A stretch of 7,529 bases of DNA from Treponema sp. (GTDB lineage Bacteria > Spirochaetota > Spirochaetia > Treponematales > Breznakiellaceae): positions 1 through 7,529 of the forward strand of contig JAISSG010000108.1 in assembly GCA_031273185.1 (NCBI GenBank), read 5' to 3'. A program made the position numbers and the translations under genes. The notes beneath the pieces were generated by a model. That model ran no database searches, was not told the origin of the DNA, and saw only the letters and a program-made list of their open reading frames with translations. Below, in pieces: positions 1 through 5,955 of the stretch (position 1 is its first letter; each line of letters begins with the position of its first letter).

Positions 1-110
1 GTGATTTTGGCAAATTTAGCACCAAACCTCGCATTTTTGCACTTACGGGTGAAGTGTTTTAAGACAAATTTCTTATAAAAACAGGGCATTTTAGCTTCAT
101 GCGTTTGTCG
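1..110. other. AT-rich segment of foreign character inside the tape measure frame
   Basis: GC is 24/60 at 1-60 and 21/60 at 61-120, against 34/60 at 121-180 and about 60% in most of the phage genes. The change falls near 105-113, inside the tape measure reading frame. The segment has no recognisable protein domain, and I found no terminal inverted repeat or target duplication within the window. A 13-codon ORF (starting MKLKCPVF) is readable on the minus strand but is too short to claim as a gene. The segment may be the edge of a dispersed repeat or mobile element, or a chimeric contig end. Confidence 0.35.
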
Positions 111-224
111 TGCTTTGTTGGCTGTGTCGGCAAAGCCCTGGACGGAAACCCCGGCCCCCTTGATTTGAGAGGAAAATTGATCCTTGAGTTTGAGCAGCAC
201 CCCTGCCGTGATTTCCCGCGCCAT
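1..224 (-). CDS. Tail tape measure protein, N-terminal part (runs off window; possibly interrupted)
   Basis: The tape measure protein sets tail length and is wrapped by the tail tube subunits; it is normally the largest tail gene of Mu-like phages and follows the tail assembly chaperone. The ATG at 224-222 overlaps the TGA of the upstream -1 frame ORF (ATGA), giving translational coupling. The first ~38 residues (MAREITAGVLLKLKD, then FSSQIKGAGVSVQGFADTA) look like the start of a Mu-type tape measure. From about residue 38 (position ~110) the character changes: Cys-, Lys- and Phe-rich residues such as MPCFYKKF and RKCKNARFG replace the Ala/Gly/Ser-rich helix expected there, and GC falls to 35-40%. 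The frame stays open for 74 codons to the window edge. The start and gene identity follow from position and N-terminus. Whether the gene continues as a true tape measure is doubtful, and it may be a broken copy. Confidence 0.6.
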   Translation of the reverse strand, partial: MAREITAGVLLKLKDQFSSQIKGAGVSVQGFADTANKARQTHEAKMPCFYKKFVLKHFTRKCKNARFGAKFAKI

Positions 225-421
225 CAGCTTACACCCCGCAGATTTTTGTATACCTCAAATGCCGCCTCGTGCCAGGCTTTAAGCTCCGCCCAGGTAAAAC
301 CCATGACGGCATCAAAGCTGGCGGACGGCATCATCTGCAATAACTCGCACGTTATGCGGCGGAGGTCGATTCGGAAGTCAGCGGCACTGTACCTTCCGCG
401 GCCACCGCCGCCGTTGTAGGG
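224..421 (-). CDS. Tail assembly chaperone C-terminal extension, -1 frame (gp41 frameshift partner)
   Basis: This is an ORF in the -1 frame relative to the gp41-like gene, opening right after an in-frame TGA at 424-422 and ending at the TGA at 226-224. It overlaps the end of gp41 by about 70 nt and reaches the tape measure ATG. It reads protein-like sequence throughout: YNGGGGRGRYSAADFRIDLR, then helical stretches around LLQMMPSASFDA and FTWAELKAWHEAAF. Contractile and siphophage tail operons conserve a frameshift just here, making a long chaperone (like lambda G-T or P2 E-E') that loads tube subunits on the tape measure. No good SD precedes an internal ATG, so expression as a fusion with the upstream ORF is the likely route. 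A shift at Pro107 would add 64 residues, giving a protein of about 171 aa. The frame and its context are visible; the frameshift is inferred. Confidence 0.65.
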   Translation of the reverse strand, partial: PYNGGGGRGRYSAADFRIDLRRITCELLQMMPSASFDAVMGFTWAELKAWHEAAFEVYKNLRGVS

Positions 422-738
422 TCATCGTTATCGCCATCGCCTTCTTTTGCATCAAGGAGGTTCACGATGCCCATGAAGCGCATATTGACCTGCGCCAAAA
501 TAAGGCGGAGATCGGCCCAGTCTTCCGGCGCTATTTGATCCAGCAGCGCTTCCGGCAAGCCGGAGAGGGACGAAAGCAAAGCCCTGGCGTAACCGACGCT
601 GTCGGGATCGTGGCCGTCAGTCCGCACGATGTCACGTAGCACAGGCGGTTTGAGGGTTATTTCTCCATACTCGACCTCGCCCTTTCTGATAGGGACGCGC
701 AGCTTTATTACCTGCTGGTCAAAAGGTTTTTTTTTCAT
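352..738 (-). CDS. Tail assembly chaperone, Mu gp41-like (zero frame)
   Basis: A 128-residue protein between the tail tube and tape measure genes, the position held by Mu gp41 and P2 gpE (Phage_TAC_7 family). These chaperones bind the tape measure and the tube protein during tail assembly. Visible traits are a basic start (MKKKPF), a beta-rich segment with the family pattern EYGEITLKPP (residues 23-32), a helical middle (RALLSSLSGLPEALLDQI, 52-69) and an acidic, low-complexity C-terminus from residue ~98 (EGDGDNDDP) that looks like a linker. SD GGAGG sits 4 nt before the ATG and the gene is 9 nt after the tube gene. The C-terminal tail beyond residue ~107 is low in complexity while the -1 frame is protein-like, which supports recoding there. 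Confidence 0.85.
   Translation of the reverse strand: MKKKPFDQQVIKLRVPIRKGEVEYGEITLKPPVLRDIVRTDGHDPDSVGYARALLSSLSGLPEALLDQIAPEDWADLRLILAQVNMRFMGIVNLLDAKEGDGDNDDPTTAAVAAEGTVPLTSESTSAA
416..423 (-). promoter_or_regulatory. Candidate -1 frameshift site (GAC-CCT-AC) with downstream hairpin
   Basis: The shift must occur between the -1 frame stop at 424-422 and the zero-frame stop at 354-352. Within that overlap the best single-tRNA slip I see is Pro CCT (420-418) moving back onto CCC. A GC-rich element follows (GCGG, loop TGG, CCGC, about 408-398) that could act as a stimulator. The classic X-XXY-YYZ heptamer is not present, so this assignment is weak. Confidence 0.3.
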
Positions 739-747
739 GCCGCCTCC

Positions 748-1104
748 TTACAGCCGGGGGCTTGTGCCGCTGTTATAAGTAATGCTGATTTCCGCATCGC
801 CCAGCTCCCCCGGTTCCGTCACCCATGCGTTGGGCATCATGTACTGCTTGCCCCCGGTGGTGAAAATGGTGAGGGTGTCTTCCCCGATGTTGCTCAATTC
901 CTCCACGCCCAGAACGCCGGTGGCGTTCAGCTTGAGCTTCAATTCGGCGAAGGTCTGCTTTTCGGTGTAGCCCGTGTTTTCCGGCACTTCCCCCGCCTTG
1001 GTTTCCCGCTTTTTCCCCGCGGGCTTGAAGGTCGAGCCCCCTTCCTGGAGGGGGAGCTCCCCTGCAGCCGACGATATAACCCGGTGCACCCGTTCAAGTT
1101 TCAT
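748..1104 (-). CDS. M: Tail tube protein, Mu gpM-like
   Basis: A 118-residue protein just downstream of the sheath gene, where Mu and related phages encode the tail tube subunit (Tail_tube family). Hexamers stack to form the inner tube through which DNA is ejected. The family pattern is visible: a long N-terminal loop rich in Gly, Lys and Glu (residues 16-45), then beta-strand stretches including QTFAELKLKLNATG (50-63) and LTIFTTGGKQYMMPNAWV (77-94), with a C-terminal strand ELGDAEISITYNSG (99-112). The length is typical for Mu-like tube proteins. SD GGAGG lies 8 nt before the ATG, and the gap from the sheath stop is 12 nt. Confidence 0.88.
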   Translation of the reverse strand: MKLERVHRVISSAAGELPLQEGGSTFKPAGKKRETKAGEVPENTGYTEKQTFAELKLKLNATGVLGVEELSNIGEDTLTIFTTGGKQYMMPNAWVTEPGELGDAEISITYNSGTSPRL

Positions 1105-1116
1105 ATCTGCTTCCTC

Positions 1117-2580
1117 CTATTTGAATTGCATCAGCCCCGCGCCGATGTAGAATTGGCCGATCAGGTTCGGCTGGTGGCTGTACTCAAGCCACGTCTTGCT
1201 TCCCTTCTTGACTTCCACGATGAGGGAATTCTTGTAGCCGTCAAAATCCTGGCACCAGCGTTTCTGCTGGATGAAGACCGCCTGGTACAGCTCGCAGAGG
1301 AACGAGCGGAAAATCCCGGCGGTCATTACCTTGGCCCCGGAGCCGAAGTTCTCCTCGGTGCTGGCCAGCTTCCATGCCTTGTACCGTTTTTTGGCCTCGG
1401 CGTTGACGTAGGTGCGTACCGCGTCCACCGTTTCAGTTACCTGGATGTCGAGGTAGCTCGTGTCCCGGCCCCCGTCCGTGTTTTCGGTGTAGCTGGTTAC
1501 CAGCCGCTCGATCAGCACGTTCCCGGTGGTGTCCAGGCGGCAGGTGGCGATTCCCGCCGCGAGAAGAATTTGCCGGGTGTCAGCGTCAGCTTCCACGCTG
1601 GAGGCGAGGCCGGTTACCGCGAGATCGTAGGTGTTGGCGGCGGGATCATCCGCCAGGACGCGGCAGGCAATGGCGCACCATCTGGCGGCCCACTCGCCGG
1701 GAAGCTGCGGACTGGTAAGCCGGGGGACAAGCACGACATGGGGGTTGTTCACCGCTTCGGCCTGGGCCAGCACCGTGCCCGGCTCGCTCACGCTGCCAAT
1801 CCCGCCGGAGAGGGCCACGAAAGCCCGGCCCCCGATCTGCCGCATGGCCCCGAAGCGGCTGTCAAGTTCCGCGCCCAGGGCGGCGATGTTTTCCGCGTCG
1901 GAAAAATCGGAAATAAAATAATTGTAGCGCACGCTTCCCAAGCCTTCAAAAAGCGGCTTGATATTGGCTGCCTGCGTGCCGGGGGTGATCGCGCCAGCGT
2001 TAATCGCAACCCCGGCTGCTTCGCTGTTGATGACGACCGTATTGTGATTCCCGCCCGTCCCGGCAACCACGGACTTGACGGTAAATTCTCCGCCCGTCCC
2101 GGTCTCGGCCTCAACGGGCAGCCAGAGCTCGCTGTTGATCCGGGCCGCGATCGCGGCGGCGACTGCTTCAGCCGTGTCCCCGGCGGCAATGGCGGCGGCA
2201 TCGATTTTCTGGCCGTTCACCGCGATCGCCGCCGCGCCTTTCTGGGCTGCGGTAACGGCGACCGTATACGTCACTTGCCAGGGCGTGGCGGCCCCCGGCG
2301 CGTCCACCGGCAATACCCAGCACTCCTCGATCTTGTTCAGCGACAGAAAGGTTTTCGCCAGGATCGCGGCGGGGCTGCCGTAGCCGAAAAGAGACGCGGC
2401 TTTGAGATCGGCGAGCACCCGCACCGGCGTTCCGGCAGGGGCCGTCCCCGCCGCGCTCTTGCAGGCGATAATAAGCGCCTTCTTGATGTCGCCGGTGCTT
2501 CCGGCCAGGGAGTTGTCAACTTCCTGGTATTGCCCCGGTACTAGCAGCACCTCCGGGATTTGCGTAAAGGGTATAGGCAT
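1117..2580 (-). CDS. L: Contractile tail sheath protein, Mu gpL-like
   Basis: The sheath subunit polymerises around the tail tube and contracts to drive it through the cell envelope. It is 487 residues from the ATG at 2580, close to the size of Mu gpL. The N-terminus (PIPFTQIPEVLLVPGQYQEV) matches the usual sheath opening. A central Ala/Gly/Thr-rich segment (~100-200) corresponds to the variable protruding domain. The most conserved part follows, with YNYFISDFSD, LPGEWAARWCAIACRVLADD and, near the C-terminus, KKRYKAWKLAS and TWLEYSHQPNLIGQFYIGAG. An earlier in-frame ATG at 2586 overlaps the gp37 stop, but the GGAGGA at 2592-2587 abuts it; the ATG at 2580 has proper 7-nt spacing from GGAGG, so I prefer it. 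The long plus-strand ORF opposite this gene is a composition artefact. Confidence 0.93.
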   Translation of the reverse strand: MPIPFTQIPEVLLVPGQYQEVDNSLAGSTGDIKKALIIACKSAAGTAPAGTPVRVLADLKAASLFGYGSPAAILAKTFLSLNKIEECWVLPVDAPGAATPWQVTYTVAVTAAQKGAAAIAVNGQKIDAAAIAAGDTAEAVAAAIAARINSELWLPVEAETGTGGEFTVKSVVAGTGGNHNTVVINSEAAGVAINAGAITPGTQAANIKPLFEGLGSVRYNYFISDFSDAENIAALGAELDSRFGAMRQIGGRAFVALSGGIGSVSEPGTVLAQAEAVNNPHVVLVPRLTSPQLPGEWAARWCAIACRVLADDPAANTYDLAVTGLASSVEADADTRQILLAAGIATCRLDTTGNVLIERLVTSYTENTDGGRDTSYLDIQVTETVDAVRTYVNAEAKKRYKAWKLASTEENFGSGAKVMTAGIFRSFLCELYQAVFIQQKRWCQDFDGYKNSLIVEVKKGSKTWLEYSHQPNLIGQFYIGAGLMQFK

Positions 2581-2582
2581 AA

Positions 2583-3113
2583 TCATTCCTCCATGTTTAT
2601 GTGATCGTTTATTTCTACGGTTCCAACCGTTGTTGTACCGTCATAGCCGCCGACTTGCTCAAGGCCTGAAAGCGATTCGCCTTCTCCCCTGACCGCATGA
2701 TCGCCAAGCACCAATTCCCACTTGACCGCCCACATCGTAATGTTGATTGCGTCTAACGTGCCGGAATACAGGCACTCGGCCTCAATGTTTGTATTCTTTA
2801 TGACAAGATCAAAATCAGCTTTTCTGATAACGGGGGTTAATGCCGATATAATTTTCAACGCCCCGTCGTATAACTTGTCCTCGCTGCTGGCCCGGTACAA
2901 AACCCAGCTCACAAAGGTGATATTGTTGCGCTCCCCTTCGGCTGCCTTGACCAGGCTCGTCAGAATCGCCGGAGTCCGCTGCGCGTCCCTTTTGATTGAC
3001 TGCTCGGTGAAAAGGCCGGGATGGGCTTCAATGGTCATTTTGGGATACAGGGGCAGTATCCCCTTTTTTATTTGCTCAACAGCCGCGTCGCGGACGGCCA
3101 GGTAATTGCTCAT
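2583..3113 (-). CDS. Mu gp37-like protein (DUF1834)
   Basis: A 176-residue protein between the gpG-type gene and the sheath, the place of Mu gp37 (DUF1834). The exact role is unsettled; the position at the head-tail boundary suggests a tail terminator or joining protein. The N-terminal half has a helix (YLAVRDAAVEQIKKGILPLY, residues 4-23) followed by strands, including PAILTSLVKAAEGERNNITF (48-67), and the C-terminal half carries VKWELVLGD. It starts with ATGA overlap on the gpG-type gene, with GGGGGA 7 nt before the ATG, and ends overlapping the sheath leader. Base composition is clearly lower in GC than its neighbours (25/60 at 2761-2820 against 37/60 in the sheath at 2041-2100), which suggests a separate origin by mosaic exchange. 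Family identity rests mainly on position and general fit. Confidence 0.72.
   Translation of the reverse strand: MSNYLAVRDAAVEQIKKGILPLYPKMTIEAHPGLFTEQSIKRDAQRTPAILTSLVKAAEGERNNITFVSWVLYRASSEDKLYDGALKIISALTPVIRKADFDLVIKNTNIEAECLYSGTLDAINITMWAVKWELVLGDHAVRGEGESLSGLEQVGGYDGTTTVGTVEINDHINMEE
2587..2592 (-). promoter_or_regulatory. Ribosome-binding site deciding the sheath start
   Basis: GGAGGA lies within the last codons of gp37. Its GGAGG core is 7 nt from the ATG at 2580 but only 1 nt from the ATG at 2586, so the third codon of the longer reading frame is the probable start. Confidence 0.6.
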
Positions 3114-3634
3114 TTAATAATCCCCCCAAGAAAATTCGCAACGGCGGCTTCTATTGCCTTCGCATCGTCAGGCGAAACGCCGAGGTATGGCCGCGCCGGG
3201 ATTTTTGCTTTTTTCAGCATTCCGTAGCCCGGCACAAACAATGCCCTGGCGTTTTTCGGCACTATCTCCGCGCCGAACTGATGCACGGCGGCATACTCCA
3301 TTGTCGCGCCCACCAGCACCGCCCAGGCCCCGCCCTGGACTTCGCTGGTGACGCTGTCCCTCAGCATCCCTTCGCCTACCAAAGTTGATCGGGCCGACCA
3401 TCCCTGGCTGTTGTAGTAGTCTTTCGTTTTCTGCGCCAATGCTTTCCATGTGTCCCCGTCCGGGCTTTTCTTCGTGTCAAAGCGCTCCTTGGTTTGCTCT
3501 ACCATTTCTGTACCGATGCCTTGCAGGAGGCGGCCCCGGTCGGCGCTGTTCAAAGAGGCATTTGCAAGCATTTTTTTTACCGCGTCAATTTCCTTGAGAT
3601 CAAAGCTAACCGAAGCGCCCTGCGTATCAGCCAT
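3110..3634 (-). CDS. G: Phage virion morphogenesis protein, Mu gpG / P2 gpS type
   Basis: A 174-residue member of the Phage_tail_S family, which includes Mu gpG and P2 gpS and acts in tail completion or head-tail joining. Hallmarks in order are RFDTKKSPDGDTWKAL (51-66; the F-x-PDG-x-W pattern), LVGEGMLRDSV (85-95), EYAAVHQFGAEI (113-124; the YA-x-HQFG signature) and IPARPYLG (145-152), then a C-terminal helix. The start is a TAATG overlap with the upstream gp36 stop, with AAGGTG as a weak SD. In Mu the G gene lies upstream of protein I; here it is between gp36 and gp37, so the order is shuffled. Confidence 0.88.
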   Translation of the reverse strand: MADTQGASVSFDLKEIDAVKKMLANASLNSADRGRLLQGIGTEMVEQTKERFDTKKSPDGDTWKALAQKTKDYYNSQGWSARSTLVGEGMLRDSVTSEVQGGAWAVLVGATMEYAAVHQFGAEIVPKNARALFVPGYGMLKKAKIPARPYLGVSPDDAKAIEAAVANFLGGIIK

Positions 3635-4068
3635 TAAAACACCTTACCTTTCTTGAAAAACCTGCCGTCCTCGATGCCGTCTTTGCCGGAGACCACAACT
3701 TCCGATTCCTGCCAGCCCGGCCCCTCAAGGCCGCCCTGGTACTCCCGGTTGATTTTTTCCAGGAGGTCCAGGCTTTCCTTGTATTTGTTCCGGGCGTTCT
3801 CGCTGCCGGTAACGGTGTCGGTCAGCCGGTCGAGCGCGATGTCGGCGCAGACCGCCTCCAGCGCGTCGGCAAACTGCGCCTTGATTGGGCGGCCAATTTC
3901 CCCGTCGCCGTCAAGCAGCCAGGGAAGGTGGCTTGCGATTACCCCGGAGGATTGCCGCAAGGCAGCCTCTATCCGCGCCGCGTCCGGCTTGCCTTTCCCA
4001 TCTTGGGGAAGGATAACGGATGCAGGCTGCATGGATAGAAACTGCTTTACGGAAATCAGCGGTTTCAT
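3634..4068 (-). CDS. Mu gp36-like head completion protein (DUF1320)
   Basis: A 144-residue protein of the DUF1320 / Mu gp36 type, all-alpha proteins thought to be head-tail connector adaptors placed between portal and tail. It has the family layout: N-terminal ISVKQFLSMQPASV, helix ARIEAALRQSSGVIASHLPW (31-50), the IGRPIKAQFADALEAVCADI segment (58-77) in which a polypeptide of this family typically reads 'P..L...A.DIA.Y.L', DRLTDT (80-85) and then KYKESLDLLEKINR (95-108). A further in-frame ATG six codons upstream lies inside gp35; I prefer the ATG at 4068-4066 because it overlaps the gp35 TGA (ATGA), the standard coupling in this operon, and because MKPLISVKQF is a better N-terminus. Confidence 0.82.
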   Translation of the reverse strand: MKPLISVKQFLSMQPASVILPQDGKGKPDAARIEAALRQSSGVIASHLPWLLDGDGEIGRPIKAQFADALEAVCADIALDRLTDTVTGSENARNKYKESLDLLEKINREYQGGLEGPGWQESEVVVSGKDGIEDGRFFKKGKVF

Positions 4069-4517
4069 TCGCCGACCGCAACCCACGGATCATTTTTCAG
4101 TTTCCCAAGCTGCGCTTCGGTGACCAGATAATTTTCCGGCTTGCGCGTCAGCACCAGCCCGGCGCAGCGGTACTTGTCGTACTCTGTCTTGTGGGAGACC
4201 AAGGCATTTGTCTTTTCGGCCTCTTGAACACTGCCGAGCTGATCGCTGCCGTTTTGATCGCTGCCGTTTTGCCCGCCGTTGCCCTGGCCGTTGTTAGGCG
4301 GCGTATTGTTGTCTGGTTGCTGCTGAATATCGGCCCCATTGGGAGCCGCCGTGCCTTTGGGCGCTTTGGGTTCGTATCCGGCTTCCTTGAGGAGCTTGAA
4401 AAGTTCCCCTTCCTTAAGGTTGTTTTCTTTTGCCGCGTGTTTGACCGTTTCGGCGCGGGCTTCAATTTCCAGCGCGTAGAGAATCGCAATCAATGCGATC
4501 AATTGTGCTTTGTCCAT
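4065..4517 (-). CDS. Mu gp35-like protein (FluMu gp35/HI1506 type)
   Basis: A 150-residue protein directly after the major head protein, where Mu encodes gp35. It has three parts: an N-terminal helical segment (residues 1-50, with ENNLKEGELFKLLKEAGYEP resembling a small helical LEM/SAP-like fold), a flexible Asn/Gln/Gly/Pro/Asp linker (~51-98) and a C-terminal motif, YRCAGLVLTRKPENYLVTEA then QLGKLKNDPWVAV, of the gp35/FluMu kind ('R.AGL.f.r.p....t..QL..L..DP.l.V'). The function is unproven; position suggests a head-associated protein. The start has a purine-rich SD (GAGGAG) 6-9 nt upstream. The linker contains a short tandem DNA repeat (separate entry). Confidence 0.72.
   Translation of the reverse strand: MDKAQLIALIAILYALEIEARAETVKHAAKENNLKEGELFKLLKEAGYEPKAPKGTAAPNGADIQQQPDNNTPPNNGQGNGGQNGSDQNGSDQLGSVQEAEKTNALVSHKTEYDKYRCAGLVLTRKPENYLVTEAQLGKLKNDPWVAVGE
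4241..4270 (-). repeat. Two perfect 15-bp tandem repeats in the gp35-like linker
   Basis: The 15-bp unit GATCGCTGCCGTTTT (plus strand) occurs at 4241-4255 and again at 4256-4270 with no mismatch. On the coding strand it reads QNGSD twice; a degenerate third copy (QLGSV) follows on the protein. The unit length is a multiple of three, so copy number can change without breaking the frame. Confidence 0.9.
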
Positions 4518-4528
4518 TTCTCTCTCCT

Positions 4529-5443
4529 CTACAGATGGGGAACCACTACGAGTTCCGCAGTGTGATAGTTGGGGTTCGATTCACCGCCTGTGATGAATTC
4601 CCTCGCCAGGATCGCCCGCGCCGCCGCTTCATTGGCAGGGCTGACAATCAGGTGGGTGGGCGTGATGCCCAAGGGATCGCCGCCGTCCCGCTTGAAGGTC
4701 TGCATCTTGAGCCGGGCCGCCTCGTAATTGGCGGCGGTGAGAGCCGCCTTTGATCCCACGGCCTGCTGCCAGAGGCCGTACCCCCAATTGCCCCGGTAGC
4801 GGATGCCATAGAGGTACTGGTCTTTTATAAAGACCGAATCGTTTTGGGTGTCGGTGATCTCCTCGAACTCCGGCTGGGTGCGCTGCTGGACGATAAAGGG
4901 CTTGAGGCTGCCGGACAGGCACAGCAGCGCCCAGGGCGCGCCGGTCTCCGCGCCGGTTCCGATGACGTTGGAAGCATCGACCGCCGTTCCAGTGCCGTCC
5001 GTGTTCGGGTAAACCGGGTGATCGGTGTCGAAGAATTTCTGGCCGTCGTAGCAGAGGTTGGCGAAGCCCCCGGCGATGAGAACCGCCAGATGCCGGTTCA
5101 TGAACCGCTCAAACTCGTCGGCCATGTGCCGGGCCATAACCCGGTACTGGCCCAGGTTGTCGTCCTCGATGTCGGTGCGCATAACGCCGAGGGTGGACTC
5201 CCATTTCTTGTTGACGATCTGGTAGGCGAATTCCGCCATGTTCCTGACGACGCGGTCGCCTATCCATTCCTGCATCTGGGGAAACGCCGACAGCCAGCCG
5301 TAGGTGTTGCTCTTGGTGCTGGACGGGATGACGGTGGCCAGCAGCTTCCAGACGGGCTTTGCGTCAAGCTCCAGCATCCTCGTGCGGGACTCCTCCCGCA
5401 GCGCGGTGCGCAGGGCGGATAATGTGGTATTGGTAACGATCAT
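4529..5443 (-). CDS. T: Major head (capsid) protein, Mu gpT-like
   Basis: A 304-residue protein almost the same length as Mu gpT and in its usual place after protein I. It is the HK97-fold shell subunit of the procapsid. The order of conserved stretches fits: N-terminal LDAKPVWKLLATVIPSS (26-42), YGWLSAFPQMQEWIGDRVV (48-66), the KKWESTLGV..TDIEDDNLG region (79-98), LCYDGQKFFDTDHPV (130-144), GIRYRGNWGYG (about 215-225) and the C-terminal SPANEAAARAILAREFI ... NPNYHTAELVVVPHL. The ATG at 5443 overlaps the TGA of protein I (ATGA) and has GGAGG 6 nt upstream. Confidence 0.95.
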   Translation of the reverse strand: MIVTNTTLSALRTALREESRTRMLELDAKPVWKLLATVIPSSTKSNTYGWLSAFPQMQEWIGDRVVRNMAEFAYQIVNKKWESTLGVMRTDIEDDNLGQYRVMARHMADEFERFMNRHLAVLIAGGFANLCYDGQKFFDTDHPVYPNTDGTGTAVDASNVIGTGAETGAPWALLCLSGSLKPFIVQQRTQPEFEEITDTQNDSVFIKDQYLYGIRYRGNWGYGLWQQAVGSKAALTAANYEAARLKMQTFKRDGGDPLGITPTHLIVSPANEAAARAILAREFITGGESNPNYHTAELVVVPHL

Positions 5444-5955
5444 TTGCTGCCTCCTTTGATTTTCTGGTACTCTTCCACGGTGTAGCCCATCGCCCTGGCG
5501 ACTGCGGCCTCCTCGGCGTTCAGGGCAACGCCGCTTCCCCCAGCCGGGGGCGTTCCTTCCGGCGCTTGCGTTCCTTCGCCGATGATCGCCGGGGTAGCGG
5601 CGGCGATCTTCCTGAAGCTCTCAAGCCCTGCCTCCGTGGCGCATAACGCAAGGTATTCCGCCCGGCTTGCCGGGGCGAACTTCCGGGCCTTGATAGCCTC
5701 GTCCACCGCCGTCTCCGCTTCCTGCTTGAGGCGGGCGGCGTTGAGTTCGGCAAGCTGCTTTTCAGCCGCCGATGCCCGCGCCTCCATCGCGTTCAGGTCT
5801 GCCCTGGGCGCGTAGGCTGTCAGGTCAACGGGCGATCTGTCCGTCTGCGCGTCGGCCTTGGCCTTCGCCGCGTTCATCGCTTTCGCCGCCGCAAGCGCGT
5901 CCGCCTCGGTCGCGGTTTCGGGAAGGCCCAGGGCCGCGAGTAATGCTTTATCCAT
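5440..5955 (-). CDS. Nested in-frame scaffold protein (Mu Z-like)
   Basis: Inside the protein I frame an ATG at 5955-5953 (residue 159, MDKALLAALGLPE) has a strong SD, GAGGAG at 5967-5962, exactly 6 nt upstream. It is better placed than the SD of protein I itself. Translation from here gives 171 residues consisting of the Ala/Glu-rich helical region only. In Mu, gene I encodes the protease and the scaffold Z comes from an internal start in the same frame, so a separate scaffold product is the natural reading. The site sits at the predicted domain border (after the NSERLENINEEK segment). The start site is seen in sequence; production of two proteins is inferred. Confidence 0.65.
   Translation of the reverse strand: MDKALLAALGLPETATEADALAAAKAMNAAKAKADAQTDRSPVDLTAYAPRADLNAMEARASAAEKQLAELNAARLKQEAETAVDEAIKARKFAPASRAEYLALCATEAGLESFRKIAAATPAIIGEGTQAPEGTPPAGGSGVALNAEEAAVARAMGYTVEEYQKIKGGSK

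Noticed and set aside
99..419. Plus-strand ORF over the chaperone and tape measure junction
   Set aside because: The minus strand here is explained by the -1 frame extension and the tape measure start; the plus frame has no recognisable domain or SD.
444..450. GCAAAAG as the frameshift site of the tail chaperone
   Set aside because: A shift here would run straight into TAA (430-428) and TGA (424-422) in the -1 frame, so it cannot create the fusion.
1084..2544. Long plus-strand ORF (486 codons) opposite the sheath gene
   Set aside because: It lies wholly antisense to a strongly recognised gene, its product is Arg/Gly/Pro-rich with no domain, and GC-rich coding DNA commonly leaves such mirror frames open.
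4069..4086. Longer gp36 N-terminus starting at 4086
   Set aside because: No SD, unlike sequence (MGCGRR), and it would read deep inside gp35; the ATG overlapping the gp35 stop fits the operon pattern.
4844..5422. Plus-strand ORF opposite the major head protein
   Set aside because: Antisense shadow of gpT with no independent signal.
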